Counted from the first letter of the stretch, positions 35,919 through 45,184 are shown. The stretch: 64,000 bases of DNA from Olleya sp. Hel_I_94 (GCF_007827365.1 NZ_VISI01000002.1:2733001-2797000), one strand, 5' to 3'. Made by a program: numbers and translations. Notes: generated by a model from the letters alone, not told the origin.

Positions 35919-36887
35919 TTACTCAAAATCTAATAGCTGTGTGGCAGCAATAAGTTGCTTTAAAGCATCAATTTTACTAAACAGTTTATTAAAAAAACGA
36001 TTACGTTCTTTTTCTCCAGCAGTATTTAATAATTTACTATTCTGTAACTGCTTTTTTAAAAAGCGTTCAGCTTCCTCACACGTGTGTCTGTCCTCAGTTT
36101 TATAATAAGATAGCAAAGTAAAAGGCACATATAACATTTGGTTATTAGGCGTGCTAACCAGAACATTGTTATTCATTAAATGTAACTCATTATAATACAG
36201 TAAAAAAGGATGGTCTTCCGACGTTAATTTATTAAAAATAGATGTGATTAATTGTTTTAATAAATCACATAACTGTAACGCAGATTTAGAGCTTACTTGT
36301 CCAGCCTGAAAGTAAAAATGTATTTGTTTTAAAGTACTATTAATAGTTGTAATGTCCCAAACTTCCTGCGTGTTTAAGGTGTTATACAAACTACCTAGTC
36401 GCTTTCCGGCTTCAATTAAAGATGGGCTTGGAGCAAAATTATCAAAACTTTTACTGGCTAATTTAGGGTTTAGCAACTTAAGCCAAACATAATATTTAAA
36501 CTGGCTTAAAGCATCACCATTTAAGTTGTAAAATAACGGTATATCCTTAGCCGAATATAGTATAGTACTATCCTTTTGCTTTAATAAGGGTAATAAAGAC
36601 TGATAAGAATCCTCAAAATAGTGTTGCAATTCTGATTCATTCTCTATTTGCTTCGTTTTTTCAATGGTTACAAACTCATTAGCAGTCGTTTCAAATAACC
36701 TATCTAATGACACATTGTAGTATTTAGCCAATGCAACACTTTCATCTAAAGATAATTTACTTTTTAAGCTAACACGTCTATGTGCAGCATCATAACTAAT
36801 ATCTAACGCAGTTGCAACAGCATCTATTACAGAAGTATTATTTGGCAATTGTGCTTTTAAATAAGCTAAAAATGAAGTTTGAAACAT
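35919..36887 (-). CDS. Helix-turn-helix protein of unknown function
   Basis: A 322-residue protein. Residues ~17-66 look like a helix-turn-helix (VIDAVATALDISYDAAHRRV, then LSLDESVALAKYYNVSLDRL), comparable to Xre-like or BetR-like DNA-binding domains. The remaining ~250 residues are helical with many Leu/Gln, no signal peptide and no catalytic motif I recognise. A perfect dyad, TTTGCGA-AAA-TCGCAAA, at 36906-36922 just before its start is a candidate self-operator. Function unknown. Confidence 0.75.
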   Translation of the reverse strand: MFQTSFLAYLKAQLPNNTSVIDAVATALDISYDAAHRRVSLKSKLSLDESVALAKYYNVSLDRLFETTANEFVTIEKTKQIENESELQHYFEDSYQSLLPLLKQKDSTILYSAKDIPLFYNLNGDALSQFKYYVWLKLLNPKLASKSFDNFAPSPSLIEAGKRLGSLYNTLNTQEVWDITTINSTLKQIHFYFQAGQVSSKSALQLCDLLKQLITSIFNKLTSEDHPFLLYYNELHLMNNNVLVSTPNNQMLYVPFTLLSYYKTEDRHTCEEAERFLKKQLQNSKLLNTAGEKERNRFFNKLFSKIDALKQLIAATQLLDFE

Positions 36888-36905
36888 GTAGTAATTTATT
36901 ATTAA

Positions 36906-36922
36906 TTTGCGAAAATCGCAAA
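36906..36922. promoter_or_regulatory. Candidate operator upstream of the HTH gene
   Basis: TTTGCGA-AAA-TCGCAAA is a perfect 7-bp inverted repeat with a 3-bp centre, 19 bp before the start codon of the HTH gene. On the minus strand it overlaps a near-consensus -7 element (TAATTTTTG, one base longer than TAnnTTTG). Confidence 0.5.
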
Positions 36923-36973
36923 AATTACTTTTACTATTGGTGGATTAGCAAAAATTTTATGTGATTATAACAA

Positions 36974-36981
36974 TAATTTTG
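36974..36981 (+). promoter_or_regulatory. Promoter -7 element for the gene at 37005
   Basis: TAATTTTG matches TAnnTTTG and lies 24 bp before the ATG. Confidence 0.5.
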
Positions 36982-37004
36982 AATCAAATTTTAAAACTAT
37001 AATC

Positions 37005-37667
37005 ATGAAAAACTTATTAATTACCATTATATTTTTTGGAGGGTTACAGCTATGTATGGCGCAAAAGGATACTATTTACGTGACCAATAGTAATCAATAT
37101 CATAGTTATATGGACGACTACTTTAAAAAAGTGACGTTTAAAATTGGAGGAGGTGTTATGTTGCCTCAAGGTAAACTGAAAAATTATTTTGGAGTCTCTC
37201 CATTAATCGAGCTAAGTTTAGACTTTCCAGTTACTAATAAAAAGTCTTTAGAATTAGCTTTGCAATTTGTAGTTCCGGATCAAAAACAGTCTTTTAAGTA
37301 TGTTAGAGCTTTGGATACTATTCAGGCTAAAGCTGCTTTTATGTTTAATCCTATGCTGAGGTTTAAAAAAAACTTGAGTCAAAATGTTAATTCGCAATTA
37401 CATGTTAGCTTTGGTATTGGTGCTTCTATTATTAAAACAGATGCAAGAAATCCCTTTTATACAGGAGACAATGATACAGAAGAAAAGTACGAAGTTATTA
37501 CTGCATTTTTAATTTCGCCAACTTTAGATTACGTCAAAAAATTTAGAAATAATGAAGAGTTAACCTTTGGTCTAGGATTAAATTATGCACCTTATAAAAT
37601 TGAAGGTGCAGTTCAGGAAAATGTGGGATCTGTGTATATAACACCTAGAATATTATACAGTTTTTAG
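37005..37667 (+). CDS. Secreted outer-membrane beta-barrel-like protein
   Basis: A 220-residue protein with a signal peptide ending CMAQ (cleavage after about residue 19). The mature part has alternating hydrophobic strands (VTFKIGGGVMLPQG, PLIELSLDFPV, LTFGLGLNYAPYKI) and ends VYITPRILYSF, with a C-terminal Phe as in small outer-membrane barrels. No specific family is recognised; PorT/OmpW-like small barrels are the nearest architecture. It has its own promoter and terminator. Confidence 0.78.
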   Translation: MKNLLITIIFFGGLQLCMAQKDTIYVTNSNQYHSYMDDYFKKVTFKIGGGVMLPQGKLKNYFGVSPLIELSLDFPVTNKKSLELALQFVVPDQKQSFKYVRALDTIQAKAAFMFNPMLRFKKNLSQNVNSQLHVSFGIGASIIKTDARNPFYTGDNDTEEKYEVITAFLISPTLDYVKKFRNNEELTFGLGLNYAPYKIEGAVQENVGSVYITPRILYSF

Positions 37668-37680
37668 TTTAGCATTATAA

Positions 37681-37713
37681 AAAAATCCGATGAATGTAAT
37701 CATCGGATTTTTA
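37681..37713. terminator. Bidirectional terminator (barrel gene / proA)
   Basis: AAAAATCCGATGA and TCATCGGATTTTT form a long stem with a short loop between two convergent genes. Confidence 0.88.
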
Positions 37714-37723
37714 AATAGTTTTT

Positions 37724-38923
37724 TTAAACTCTAACTTGGCCATCACCAAATACATAGTATTTATTGGTTACTAATTGTTTTAGTCCCAAAGGTCCTCTGT
37801 GGTGTAATTTGTCTGTGCTTATTGCTAACTCTGCACCAACTCCCATTTGTCCTCCATCTGTAAATCTAGTAGAGGCATTATGGTATACAGCAGCACTATC
37901 AATATGATTCATAAAATGTAGTGCTTCAGTAGTGTTTTCAGTTATAATAGCTGCAGAATGTTTACCAGAGTGTGTATTAATCATATCTATGGCTTCGTCT
38001 AATGTACTAACTTCACCTATAAGTAGCTTTAGGGCTAAAAACTCTTCCTTCCAAATTGCATCTTCTGTTATTTTTTCAGTAGAATCTAAAACTTTAGCAA
38101 CGCTATTATCAGATAGTATAGTGACATTATGTTGCTCCAGCTTTTGCTGTAGCATTTTAAGTTTTAATTGGTATTCTGGGATGTTTTTATTTATTAATAC
38201 CTTGTCTAAAGCATTGCAACCAGAGATTTTATCTGTTTTTGCATTTACTATTACACCAACTGCTTTACTCCAATCGGCTTGTTCTGAAACATATAAAAAG
38301 TTGTTACCTCTACCGCTAACTAATACAGCACATGTAGCATGTGTTTTTACAAAATTAATTAAACGCTCTCCACCTCTTGGCACTATTAAGTCCAATGGTT
38401 CTGTTGGGTTTTTTAAAAAGGCTTGTGTTTCTTCTCTTTTTAAATGTAAAAGTTTAATCCAGTCTTTAGATAGTCCGTTGTCTTCTAACGCTTGATGCCA
38501 ACATTTTTCTAAAATAAGGTTACTGTTTAACGCTTCTTTACCACCTTTTAATAAAATTTTGTTGTTGGCTTTAAAAGCTAACACTGCAGCTTCAATGGTG
38601 ACATCTGGTCTAGATTCGTAAATAATTAATATTGTACCAAAAGGAGCGGTTGTGTTAACAACATTAAGTTGATTTTTAAGCGTTAAATTTGATAGCTCTT
38701 GACCAACAGGATCATCTTGACTTAATACTGCTTTAACAGCCTCAATCATTTCATTTACCTTTTTATTGTTTACAATCAGGCGGTCAAACAATGCTTGATC
38801 GTCTTTGTTAAAAGCGTCTAAGTCCTTTTTATTGGCAGCAATAATATGTTCTCTTTCATGGTCTAAAATCTGTATCATTGATTTTAGAACGTTATTTTTT
38901 ATATCTGTATTTAATAGTTTCAT
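37724..38923 (-). CDS. proA: Glutamate-5-semialdehyde dehydrogenase (gamma-glutamyl phosphate reductase)
   Basis: A 399-residue NADPH-dependent enzyme making glutamate-5-semialdehyde from gamma-glutamyl phosphate, the second step of proline synthesis. Recognisable segments are IYESRPDVTIEAAVLAFK, LLKGGKEA, LIVPRGGERL, the nucleophile segment SGCNALDKVLI, and the C-terminal RFTDGGQMGVGAELAISTDK. The gene is last in the proC-proB-proA operon, 16 bp after proB. Confidence 0.94.
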   Translation of the reverse strand: MKLLNTDIKNNVLKSMIQILDHEREHIIAANKKDLDAFNKDDQALFDRLIVNNKKVNEMIEAVKAVLSQDDPVGQELSNLTLKNQLNVVNTTAPFGTILIIYESRPDVTIEAAVLAFKANNKILLKGGKEALNSNLILEKCWHQALEDNGLSKDWIKLLHLKREETQAFLKNPTEPLDLIVPRGGERLINFVKTHATCAVLVSGRGNNFLYVSEQADWSKAVGVIVNAKTDKISGCNALDKVLINKNIPEYQLKLKMLQQKLEQHNVTILSDNSVAKVLDSTEKITEDAIWKEEFLALKLLIGEVSTLDEAIDMINTHSGKHSAAIITENTTEALHFMNHIDSAAVYHNASTRFTDGGQMGVGAELAISTDKLHHRGPLGLKQLVTNKYYVFGDGQVRV

Positions 38924-38939
38924 TAATTTAAATTTTTAG

Positions 38940-39719
38940 TTAGGCACAAATAAACTTTGTACCAATTTGTTTATTATCTATAATATCTACCATTACATTT
39001 TCGCGTTTACCATTAGCAATATATGTTGGTATGTTTTTACGTGCTGTGACTTTTGCTATTCTTAATTTTGAAGCCATTCCACCACGACCTTCTCCTTCTT
39101 TTTTACCAGAAGCACACACGTATTTTTCTACATTCTGGTTAGTTTTAACTTCATGTAATTTAACCGAGTCTTTATGGTCAGGATGACCTGTGTATAATCC
39201 ATCGGTATCTGACAAAATAATTAATCTATCTGCATCAATTAATTCTGCAACCAAACTAGCCAGCTCGTCATTATCAGTAAACATAGACATGGTTAAGGAT
39301 ACAGCATCATCTTCATTTGCAATAGGTGTAATGCCCTCAGACAACAAACCTTCGTAACAGTTAATCATATTCTCTCTGTATTTTCCTAAGTCAAAATCAC
39401 GTTTTGTGGCTAAAACTTGAGCGCAACGCATTCCGTAATCATGAAAAATGCTATAATAATGTCTCATCATTCTGGGTTGGCCAACAGATGAGTAGACTTG
39501 ACGTCGTATTGACGAGTCTTCAATTTGTGTATTTCCTAAAATTTCTTTTCCGGCAATTGCCGATCCAGAAGAAACTAATACGACCTTAATACCACGTTCG
39601 TACAATACTGCAATTTGTCTAACTAGTTCTCTTAGTACAGGTCCTAATATTCTGTTGTCTTTATTTGTTAGCACGTTGGTACCTACTTTAACTACTACGC
39701 GCTTTATATTATCTTCCAT
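38940..39719 (-). CDS. proB: Glutamate 5-kinase, short form without PUA domain
   Basis: A 259-residue amino-acid kinase that phosphorylates glutamate in the first step of proline synthesis. The N-terminal VVVKVGTNVLT, the VLVSSGSAIAGK loop, the FTDNDELASLVAELI segment and ILSDTDGLYTGHP are intact, as is GRGGMASKL. The C-terminal PUA domain of the E. coli enzyme (367 residues) is absent, giving a stand-alone catalytic domain. It starts 2 bp after the proC stop. Confidence 0.93.
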   Translation of the reverse strand: MEDNIKRVVVKVGTNVLTNKDNRILGPVLRELVRQIAVLYERGIKVVLVSSGSAIAGKEILGNTQIEDSSIRRQVYSSVGQPRMMRHYYSIFHDYGMRCAQVLATKRDFDLGKYRENMINCYEGLLSEGITPIANEDDAVSLTMSMFTDNDELASLVAELIDADRLIILSDTDGLYTGHPDHKDSVKLHEVKTNQNVEKYVCASGKKEGEGRGGMASKLRIAKVTARKNIPTYIANGKRENVMVDIIDNKQIGTKFICA

Positions 39720-39721
39720 TA

Positions 39722-40528
39722 TTATTTTTCTTTTCCTAATTCAACAGCTCTATCAAACGCAGCGTAAGCAGCATCTTGGATAAGTTGTTTTACATTATTA
39801 TCTTCCATACTATCAATGGCAGCTTGAGTAGTTCCTCCTTTAGAGGCTACTTTGTCAATCCATTTTTCTGGAGATATATCATTTTGACTAAATAATTCTA
39901 TTGCACCTTCAAAGGTGTTACTTACTAAAACTTTAGAGTCATAATCCGAAAAGCCCATTTTTAAAGCAGCTTCTAACATGGACTGCATAAAATAAAACAC
40001 ATAAGCTGGACCACTTCCGGAAATTCCGGTTGAAGCATCTATAAAGTTTTCACTACTAACTTCAATCGATGTTCCTGTAGTATCTAATAAATGTCTTATC
40101 ATTAAAAGCTCTACTTTAGAAACAGATGCGTCACCAGTATACGAGGTTACACCTTTACCAACCTTAGCTGGTAGATTAGGCATGGTTCTGATCACTTTTT
40201 TTATACCCAAGCCTTTTTGAATGGTGTTTATAGTAACTCCTGCCATAAGAGATACAAAAATTTGCTCTTTATTTACCATGCGCCTCATTTCTGTAAATAG
40301 ATCGTCACAGTGGTAGGGTTTTACTGCTAAAAAAATAATGTCTGCCTGTGGTAAGCAATCTGTTAAGGACGTGTAAACATTAAATTTAGGTTGTTGTCTT
40401 AAAGTTTCAATTTTTTTAGGATCGGTATCAAAAATTCTTAATTTGTGTTTATTTAATAATGAAGAATTTATCATTCCTTCAGAATAAGTTAAACCCATGT
40501 TTCCGGCTCCTATTACTAATACTTTCAT
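39722..40528 (-). CDS. proC: Pyrroline-5-carboxylate reductase
   Basis: A 268-residue NAD(P)H-dependent reductase that makes proline from pyrroline-5-carboxylate. It shows the N-terminal Rossmann motif VLVIGAGNMGLTYSE, AVKP, VSLMAGVTI, RTMPNLPAKVGKG, GSGPAYVFYFMQ and SKGGTTQAAI. An upstream in-frame ATG would add 15 residues ahead of the Rossmann strand, so the ATG at 40526-40528 is preferred. It leads the proC-proB-proA operon. The 282-bp region upstream holds a long hairpin (40709-40782). Confidence 0.94.
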   Translation of the reverse strand: MKVLVIGAGNMGLTYSEGMINSSLLNKHKLRIFDTDPKKIETLRQQPKFNVYTSLTDCLPQADIIFLAVKPYHCDDLFTEMRRMVNKEQIFVSLMAGVTINTIQKGLGIKKVIRTMPNLPAKVGKGVTSYTGDASVSKVELLMIRHLLDTTGTSIEVSSENFIDASTGISGSGPAYVFYFMQSMLEAALKMGFSDYDSKVLVSNTFEGAIELFSQNDISPEKWIDKVASKGGTTQAAIDSMEDNNVKQLIQDAAYAAFDRAVELGKEK

Positions 40529-40708
40529 AATTTTTTTAATTAATAAATTAACTGTCAGTATTATAATAGCCACAATTACTGTGCGACAGTGCCAAAACGA
40601 AAGTTTGATTTAAAGAATTTAGATTTTTATAAAGATTTGTATTGATAATTGTGATATTGAAAATTTAAGAAGTAAATAGGTGGCAATATCTAAATTGATA
40701 AAATTAAG

Positions 40709-40782
40709 AAACGGGTTAATTGTGACAGTCTGTCGGTGACAAATTTTGATATTTGTACCATTCTGTAACAATTAACCCGTTT
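40709..40782. repeat. Long imperfect palindrome in the proC/glycosyltransferase intergenic region
   Basis: The outer arms AAACGGGTTAATTGT (40709-40723) and ACAATTAACCCGTTT (40768-40782) are perfect 15-bp complements. Inside, after one mismatch, ACAG pairs with CTGT, and the centre holds a further hairpin (GGT-ACAAAT with ATTTGT-ACC, one bulged G, loop TTTGAT). The whole 74 nt can fold as one hairpin on either strand. It may terminate the glycosyltransferase transcript, encode a structured RNA or regulate proC. Confidence 0.75.
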
Positions 40783-40810
40783 AAAATAGGGGTGTTTATT
40801 TAATAAAACA

Positions 40811-42235
40811 CTATTTTTTTTCGACTAACCCTCTTGTTAGCCAGCCTCTTCTATTTGCTGTTGCAATTGCGTAAGGTGTAATCCAAAACAATCCAAAGGT
40901 GTATAAAATACTATATGAGTAAGCCCAAAACCCTTGGTAAGTTTTATATTTTTTAGTAAAAAATAATAAAGAAAACGTTGATAATATTAAGATACTTACT
41001 AGAGTAGATCCAAAAAATAACAATGGATGTACCATAACAAAAAACAACATAAATATTATTAAAGGATAACTCATTATTAGTTTAGAAAATTGACTAAAAA
41101 ATAATAATCTAGTTCCTAATTTATTTCCTTCTCTAAAGTTAGTGAACACATATTTAGCCATTTCTAAATTTTCTCTAACATTACTTCTTCCCCAACGTAT
41201 AAACATTTTGTATAGTCCTAAATACTCTTCAGGTACATTGGTATAGGCAATAGCATTACTTTGAAATAAAACATGATCACCTTGTTTTAAAATCATATTG
41301 GTCATAGCTCTGTCTTCTCCAATATCTGAAGGTTGTCCCATAAAAGTTTGATTAATCCATTCTGGTAAGACTTCAAAAACAGCAGTTCTTTTATATGCAG
41401 CTAATGCTCCTGGAGTACATAAAACAGAGTTTAAATTGCTTTCTGCAGAACGTACAAATTCAAAACTCATTACAAAACTTACGTCAAGCATTTTAGGAAG
41501 CATCTCTGATTTGTTATTTAGTACCCTAATGTTTCCAGCTACAGCTCCACATTTTTCATTACCTACAAATGGACTAACTAAATTTCTTAAAGTATCCTTA
41601 GTAACAATGGAGTCGCTATCTACAGTCACAAAAACATCTCCTTTACCAAGTTTAAAACCACGATACAAAGCATGGCGTTTACCTTTGTTTTTAGGTTGTT
41701 TATATATTTCTAAACGGTCTCCTAATTGTTTTTTAGCATCAACCATCCAATCCCAAGTGTCGTCTAAGCTACCATCATCTATTGCTAATAGTTGTAATTT
41801 ATCTTTTGGGTAGTCGCTTTTATCCAAGCTCATAAGCGTATCCCAAACTTGTTTACCTTCATTATAAGCTGGTACTATAATAGTACAGGTTGGCAATTCT
41901 TGGTCAGTCACAGATGTAACTGGTTTGTACTTAAAATAATTATAGGCTGTGTATAAAAAGAATAAAACTTTGTATGCAAATAAAGTAGTTGCCACGTATA
42001 TAAAAGTCAGCCCAATTTTAGTGCTCATTTGTGACGTATTAAATGCGTCAAAATCATTATGGAATACATAAAAGAAATAGACACCTAAAATAATAAGTAA
42101 AAAGGTGCTAATTAACACTAATCTATTTTGTGGACTTCCAGTGATGCCTTTACTATGAAAAAACCCGTTGATTTTATTTACTATTTTTTTTCTATTTGAT
42201 ACAGTTTTAATTGTGTTGGTAGTTTTTGTAGCCAT
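40811..42235 (-). CDS. Processive family-2 glycosyltransferase (hyaluronan/chitin-synthase-like)
   Basis: A 474-residue membrane glycosyltransferase. Two N-terminal helices (about 41-60 and 75-98) precede a GT2 domain with IIVPAYNEG, AIDDGSLDDTW, the metal-binding VTVDSDS, GEDRA and FIRWGRSNVRE; about four C-terminal helices follow. This topology matches processive synthases (NodC, chitin and hyaluronan synthases, PgaC). The usual Q-x-x-R-W reads M-F-I-R-W: Arg-Trp are kept but the Gln is Met. Product unknown, probably an exopolysaccharide. It stands alone without polysaccharide genes nearby. Confidence 0.88.
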   Translation of the reverse strand: MATKTTNTIKTVSNRKKIVNKINGFFHSKGITGSPQNRLVLISTFLLIILGVYFFYVFHNDFDAFNTSQMSTKIGLTFIYVATTLFAYKVLFFLYTAYNYFKYKPVTSVTDQELPTCTIIVPAYNEGKQVWDTLMSLDKSDYPKDKLQLLAIDDGSLDDTWDWMVDAKKQLGDRLEIYKQPKNKGKRHALYRGFKLGKGDVFVTVDSDSIVTKDTLRNLVSPFVGNEKCGAVAGNIRVLNNKSEMLPKMLDVSFVMSFEFVRSAESNLNSVLCTPGALAAYKRTAVFEVLPEWINQTFMGQPSDIGEDRAMTNMILKQGDHVLFQSNAIAYTNVPEEYLGLYKMFIRWGRSNVRENLEMAKYVFTNFREGNKLGTRLLFFSQFSKLIMSYPLIIFMLFFVMVHPLLFFGSTLVSILILSTFSLLFFTKKYKTYQGFWAYSYSILYTFGLFWITPYAIATANRRGWLTRGLVEKK

Positions 42236-42370
42236 AAAAATTGTTTGTCTTTAAATTAGTGTAATATTAGATTTACGCATCAAAATTTAGTTTAGATGTT
42301 TTTTAGTATTTATTTAAGAAAACTTTTTTACGGATTAAATAGTTGAAATTTAGTATTTACTTAAAAACGT

Positions 42371-42412
42371 AAAAAAGCCCAAATAGAAATAAATCTATTT
42401 GGGCTTTTTTTA
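42371..42412 (-). terminator. Terminator of pnp
   Basis: AAAGCCCAAATAGA and TCTATTTGGGCTTT form a 14-bp stem with a short loop. On the minus strand it follows pnp and is trailed by T-rich sequence. Confidence 0.88.
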
Positions 42413-42429
42413 TTAAAGTTTAAAAAGAA

Positions 42430-44682
42430 TTAATCTTCTTTTTTATCTTCTCTAGGTTTTCTGTCGTCACGTTTGTTATCACGTCCACGATTATCTCTAC
42501 CTCTGTTATCACGTCCACCACGATCATTATTTTCTCTTGGTGGTCTAGCTACATAACCTTCTGGTTTTGGTAAGATTGCTTTTCTAGATACTTTTTCTTT
42601 GCGTGTTCTTGGGTCAAGACCAAAATATTTAACGTCAAAAACGTCTCCCATGTTTACTACATCAGTAACATTTTCAGTACGTTCCCATGCTAATTCGCTT
42701 ACGTGTAATAACACTTCGTTTCCTGGTGCATCCATATACTCAACAACAGCACCAAAATCTAACATTTTGATAACTTTTACTTGGTATACTTTACCAACTT
42801 CAGGTTTAAATAATATAGCATCAATTTTTGCCATAACAGCATCAATACCTTTTTTACCAACACCTAAAATTTCAACAATACCTTCTTCTGTAACAGGATC
42901 TTCGTTTATTACGATAGTTGTTTCAGTTTCTTTTTGCATTTCTTGGATAACTTTTCCTCCAGGTCCAATTAAAGCTCCAATAAATGCGTTAGGAATACGT
43001 CTTGTCACCATTGTAGGTGCATGTTCCTTAACTTCTTCATTTGGTGTAGCAATTGTATCTGTAAGTTTACCTAAGATATGTAAACGTCCATCACGAGCTT
43101 GTTTTAGTGCATTTACTAAAATCTCGTATGATAAACCTTTTACTTTAATATCCATTTGACAAGCAGTAATACCATCTGCAGTACCTGTAACTTTAAAGTC
43201 CATATCACCTAAGTGATCCTCGTCTCCTAAAATATCAGATAATACAGCGTATTTTCCTGTTTCTTGGTCAGAGATTAATCCCATTGCAATACCAGAAACT
43301 GGTTTTTTAAGCTTAACTCCAGCGTCCATAAGTGCCATAGTTCCTGCACATACAGTTGCCATAGATGATGATCCGTTAGATTCTAATACTTCAGATACAA
43401 CACGTACTGTATAAGGACAGTCTGCTGGTACCATGTTTTTTAATGCACGTTGTGCTAAATTACCATGACCAACTTCACGTCTAGAAGTTCCTCTTAAAGG
43501 TCTAGCTTCTCCTGTTGAAAAAGGAGGGAAGTTGTAATGTAAATAAAAACGCTCTTCTCCTTCAAAAGAGGCCATATCTATTTGATTTGCTTCTCTAGAT
43601 GTACCTAAAGTAACTGTAGCTAATGCTTGCGTTTCTCCACGTGTAAAGATAGACGATCCATGTGTAGATGGTAAATAGTTTACCTCACACCAGATTGGTC
43701 TAATCTCGTCAGTCTTACGACCATCAAGACGTAATCCTTCATCTAAAGTTAAATTTCTAATAGCAGCTTTTTCTGCTTTAGCATAATATTTAGAGACTAA
43801 ATCTCCATAATCTGCTAATTCTTCTTCAGTAAATGTTGCTTTAATTTCTTCTTTAATTTCAGAAAAAGCATTGCTTCTTTCTTTTTTAGAAGATCCAGCT
43901 TTAGCGACAGCGTAGACTTTATCGTATGCTAAGTCGTAAATCTTTTTTGCTAAATCGTCATCAGAACGTTCTGCATCGTACTCACGTGTTTCTTTTTTAC
44001 CAAAAGCTTCTGCTAATCTTACTTGAGCAGCACATTGTACTTTAATAGCTTCATGTGCAAATTTAATTGCTTCAGCCATTTCTTCTTCAGAAATTTCTAA
44101 CATTTCACCTTCAACCATCATTACAGAGTCAGCCGAAGCACCAATCATCATATCTAGATCAGACTCTTCTAACTGCGCACGTGTTGGGTTGATAATAAAC
44201 TCACCATTAATACGTCCAACTCTAGCTTCAGAGATAGGCGTTTCAAATGGTACGTCAGATAGTTGGATAGCAGCAGATGCAGCTAATCCAGCCATAGCGT
44301 CTGGCATAACGTTGTCGTCATGAGACATTAATTGGATCATCACTTGCGTTTCTGCGTGATAATCTTTTGGAAATAATGGACGTAAAACACGGTCAACAAG
44401 ACGCATAGTTAATACTTCACCATCACTAGGTCTTGCTTCTCTTTTAAAGAAACCTCCAGGATAGCGTCCAGCAGCAGCAAATTTTTCGCGGTAATCTACT
44501 GTTAACGGTAAAAAGTCAACGTCACTTTGTTTGTAGTTAGATACTAATGTACATAACAACATACAGTTTCCTGACTGTACAACAACAGATCCATGTGCCT
44601 GTTTTGCTAATTTTCCGGTTTCGATAGAAATAGTTCTACCGTCTCCAAGGTCAATAACCTCTTTAAAAACTTGTGGAATCAT
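42430..44682 (-). CDS. pnp: Polyribonucleotide nucleotidyltransferase (PNPase)
   Basis: A 750-residue 3'-5' phosphorolytic exoribonuclease of the RNA decay machinery. It has two RNase PH-like domains ([34 protein letters not shown], then [18 protein letters not shown] with catalytic Asp), a KH domain ([20 protein letters not shown]) and an S1 domain ([19 protein letters not shown]). The last ~35 residues are an Arg/Gly/Asp/Asn-rich tail with a repeated R-D-N-R-G unit, absent from E. coli PNPase and probably an RNA- or protein-binding extension. It lies downstream of rpsO, as in most bacteria. Confidence 0.96.
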   Translation of the reverse strand: MIPQVFKEVIDLGDGRTISIETGKLAKQAHGSVVVQSGNCMLLCTLVSNYKQSDVDFLPLTVDYREKFAAAGRYPGGFFKREARPSDGEVLTMRLVDRVLRPLFPKDYHAETQVMIQLMSHDDNVMPDAMAGLAASAAIQLSDVPFETPISEARVGRINGEFIINPTRAQLEESDLDMMIGASADSVMMVEGEMLEISEEEMAEAIKFAHEAIKVQCAAQVRLAEAFGKKETREYDAERSDDDLAKKIYDLAYDKVYAVAKAGSSKKERSNAFSEIKEEIKATFTEEELADYGDLVSKYYAKAEKAAIRNLTLDEGLRLDGRKTDEIRPIWCEVNYLPSTHGSSIFTRGETQALATVTLGTSREANQIDMASFEGEERFYLHYNFPPFSTGEARPLRGTSRREVGHGNLAQRALKNMVPADCPYTVRVVSEVLESNGSSSMATVCAGTMALMDAGVKLKKPVSGIAMGLISDQETGKYAVLSDILGDEDHLGDMDFKVTGTADGITACQMDIKVKGLSYEILVNALKQARDGRLHILGKLTDTIATPNEEVKEHAPTMVTRRIPNAFIGALIGPGGKVIQEMQKETETTIVINEDPVTEEGIVEILGVGKKGIDAVMAKIDAILFKPEVGKVYQVKVIKMLDFGAVVEYMDAPGNEVLLHVSELAWERTENVTDVVNMGDVFDVKYFGLDPRTRKEKVSRKAILPKPEGYVARPPRENNDRGGRDNRGRDNRGRDNKRDDRKPREDKKED

Positions 44683-44814
44683 AAATTTTTTTAATTCTAA
44701 TTAAACAATGGTCGTTGTGTTGTGGTAGTAGTAGTTGTGATTGACCAATGAAAAACTGTAATTAGCTTCTTCAATTTTGATTATTATACTCGTTCAAATC
44801 GAGTTGTTTGGTAT

Positions 44815-44845
44815 CAAAAAACCACGCTAAAAAGCGTGGTTTTAT
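44815..44845 (-). terminator. Terminator between rpsO and pnp
   Basis: AAAACCACGCT and AGCGTGGTTTT form an 11-bp stem with a 4-nt loop; on the minus strand a T-run follows. It would end rpsO transcription or attenuate read-through into pnp. Confidence 0.88.
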
Positions 44846-44852
44846 ATTATGA

Positions 44853-45122
44853 TTATTTTCTTAATCCTAATTCTTTAATAATTGCACGATATCTTAAGAT
44901 ATCTTTCTTAGTTAAGTAATCTAGTAAGCTTCTTCTTTTTCCTACTAGTTTTACTAAAGAACGCTCAGTGTTATAATCTTTACGATTTTTCTTTAAGTGC
45001 TCAGTTAAGTGGTTGATACGGTAAGTAAATAAAGCTATTTGCCCTTCTGCAGTACCTGTGTCCTTTGCATTTTTACCGTGTTTAGTAAAAATTTCTTCTT
45101 TTTCTTTTTGATCTAAATACAT
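44853..45122 (-). CDS. rpsO: 30S ribosomal protein S15
   Basis: An 89-residue ribosomal protein binding the central domain of 16S rRNA. Family sequence includes GQIALFTYRINHLTEHLKKN and LVKLVGKRRSLLDYLTKKD. An in-frame ATG further upstream would add 11 residues, but the usual S15 start is the M-Y-L-D at 45122. The short leader carries a hairpin (45155-45171) just after the predicted promoter, a place where S15 autoregulates in other bacteria. Confidence 0.95.
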   Translation of the reverse strand: MYLDQKEKEEIFTKHGKNAKDTGTAEGQIALFTYRINHLTEHLKKNRKDYNTERSLVKLVGKRRSLLDYLTKKDILRYRAIIKELGLRK

Positions 45123-45154
45123 TCTAATATTATTATAAATGATTGTTATGTACA

Positions 45155-45171
45155 CGAAAGTTTATCTTTCG
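45155..45171 (-). promoter_or_regulatory. Hairpin in the rpsO leader
   Basis: CGAAAG and CTTTCG are perfect 6-bp arms with a 5-nt loop, immediately downstream of the -7 element at 45177. It may be an mRNA-stabilising 5' hairpin or part of an S15 binding site. Confidence 0.4.
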
Positions 45172-45176
45172 AGCCG

Positions 45177-45184
45177 CAAATATA
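45177..45184 (-). promoter_or_regulatory. Promoter -7 element for rpsO
   Basis: On the minus strand the sequence is TATATTTG (TAnnTTTG), about 55 bp before the S15 ATG. Confidence 0.6.

Noticed and set aside
35695..36105. A 136-codon plus-strand frame over the rpoD/HTH gap
   Set aside because: It runs through repeat copy A and antisense into the HTH gene, with a Cys/Phe/Lys-rich composition typical of noncoding AT-rich DNA.
37932..38495. A 187-codon open frame on the plus strand
   Set aside because: It lies antisense inside proA, whose motifs are all intact; the Ser/Leu/Cys-rich translation has no family character.
42430..42540. Repetitive DNA at the 3' end of pnp
   Set aside because: It encodes the Arg/Gly/Asn/Asp-rich tail of PNPase (repeated R-D-N-R-G) and is in frame with the gene.
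42599..43159. A 186-codon open frame on the plus strand
   Set aside because: It is antisense to pnp across its KH and PH domains and is explained by the codon bias of pnp.
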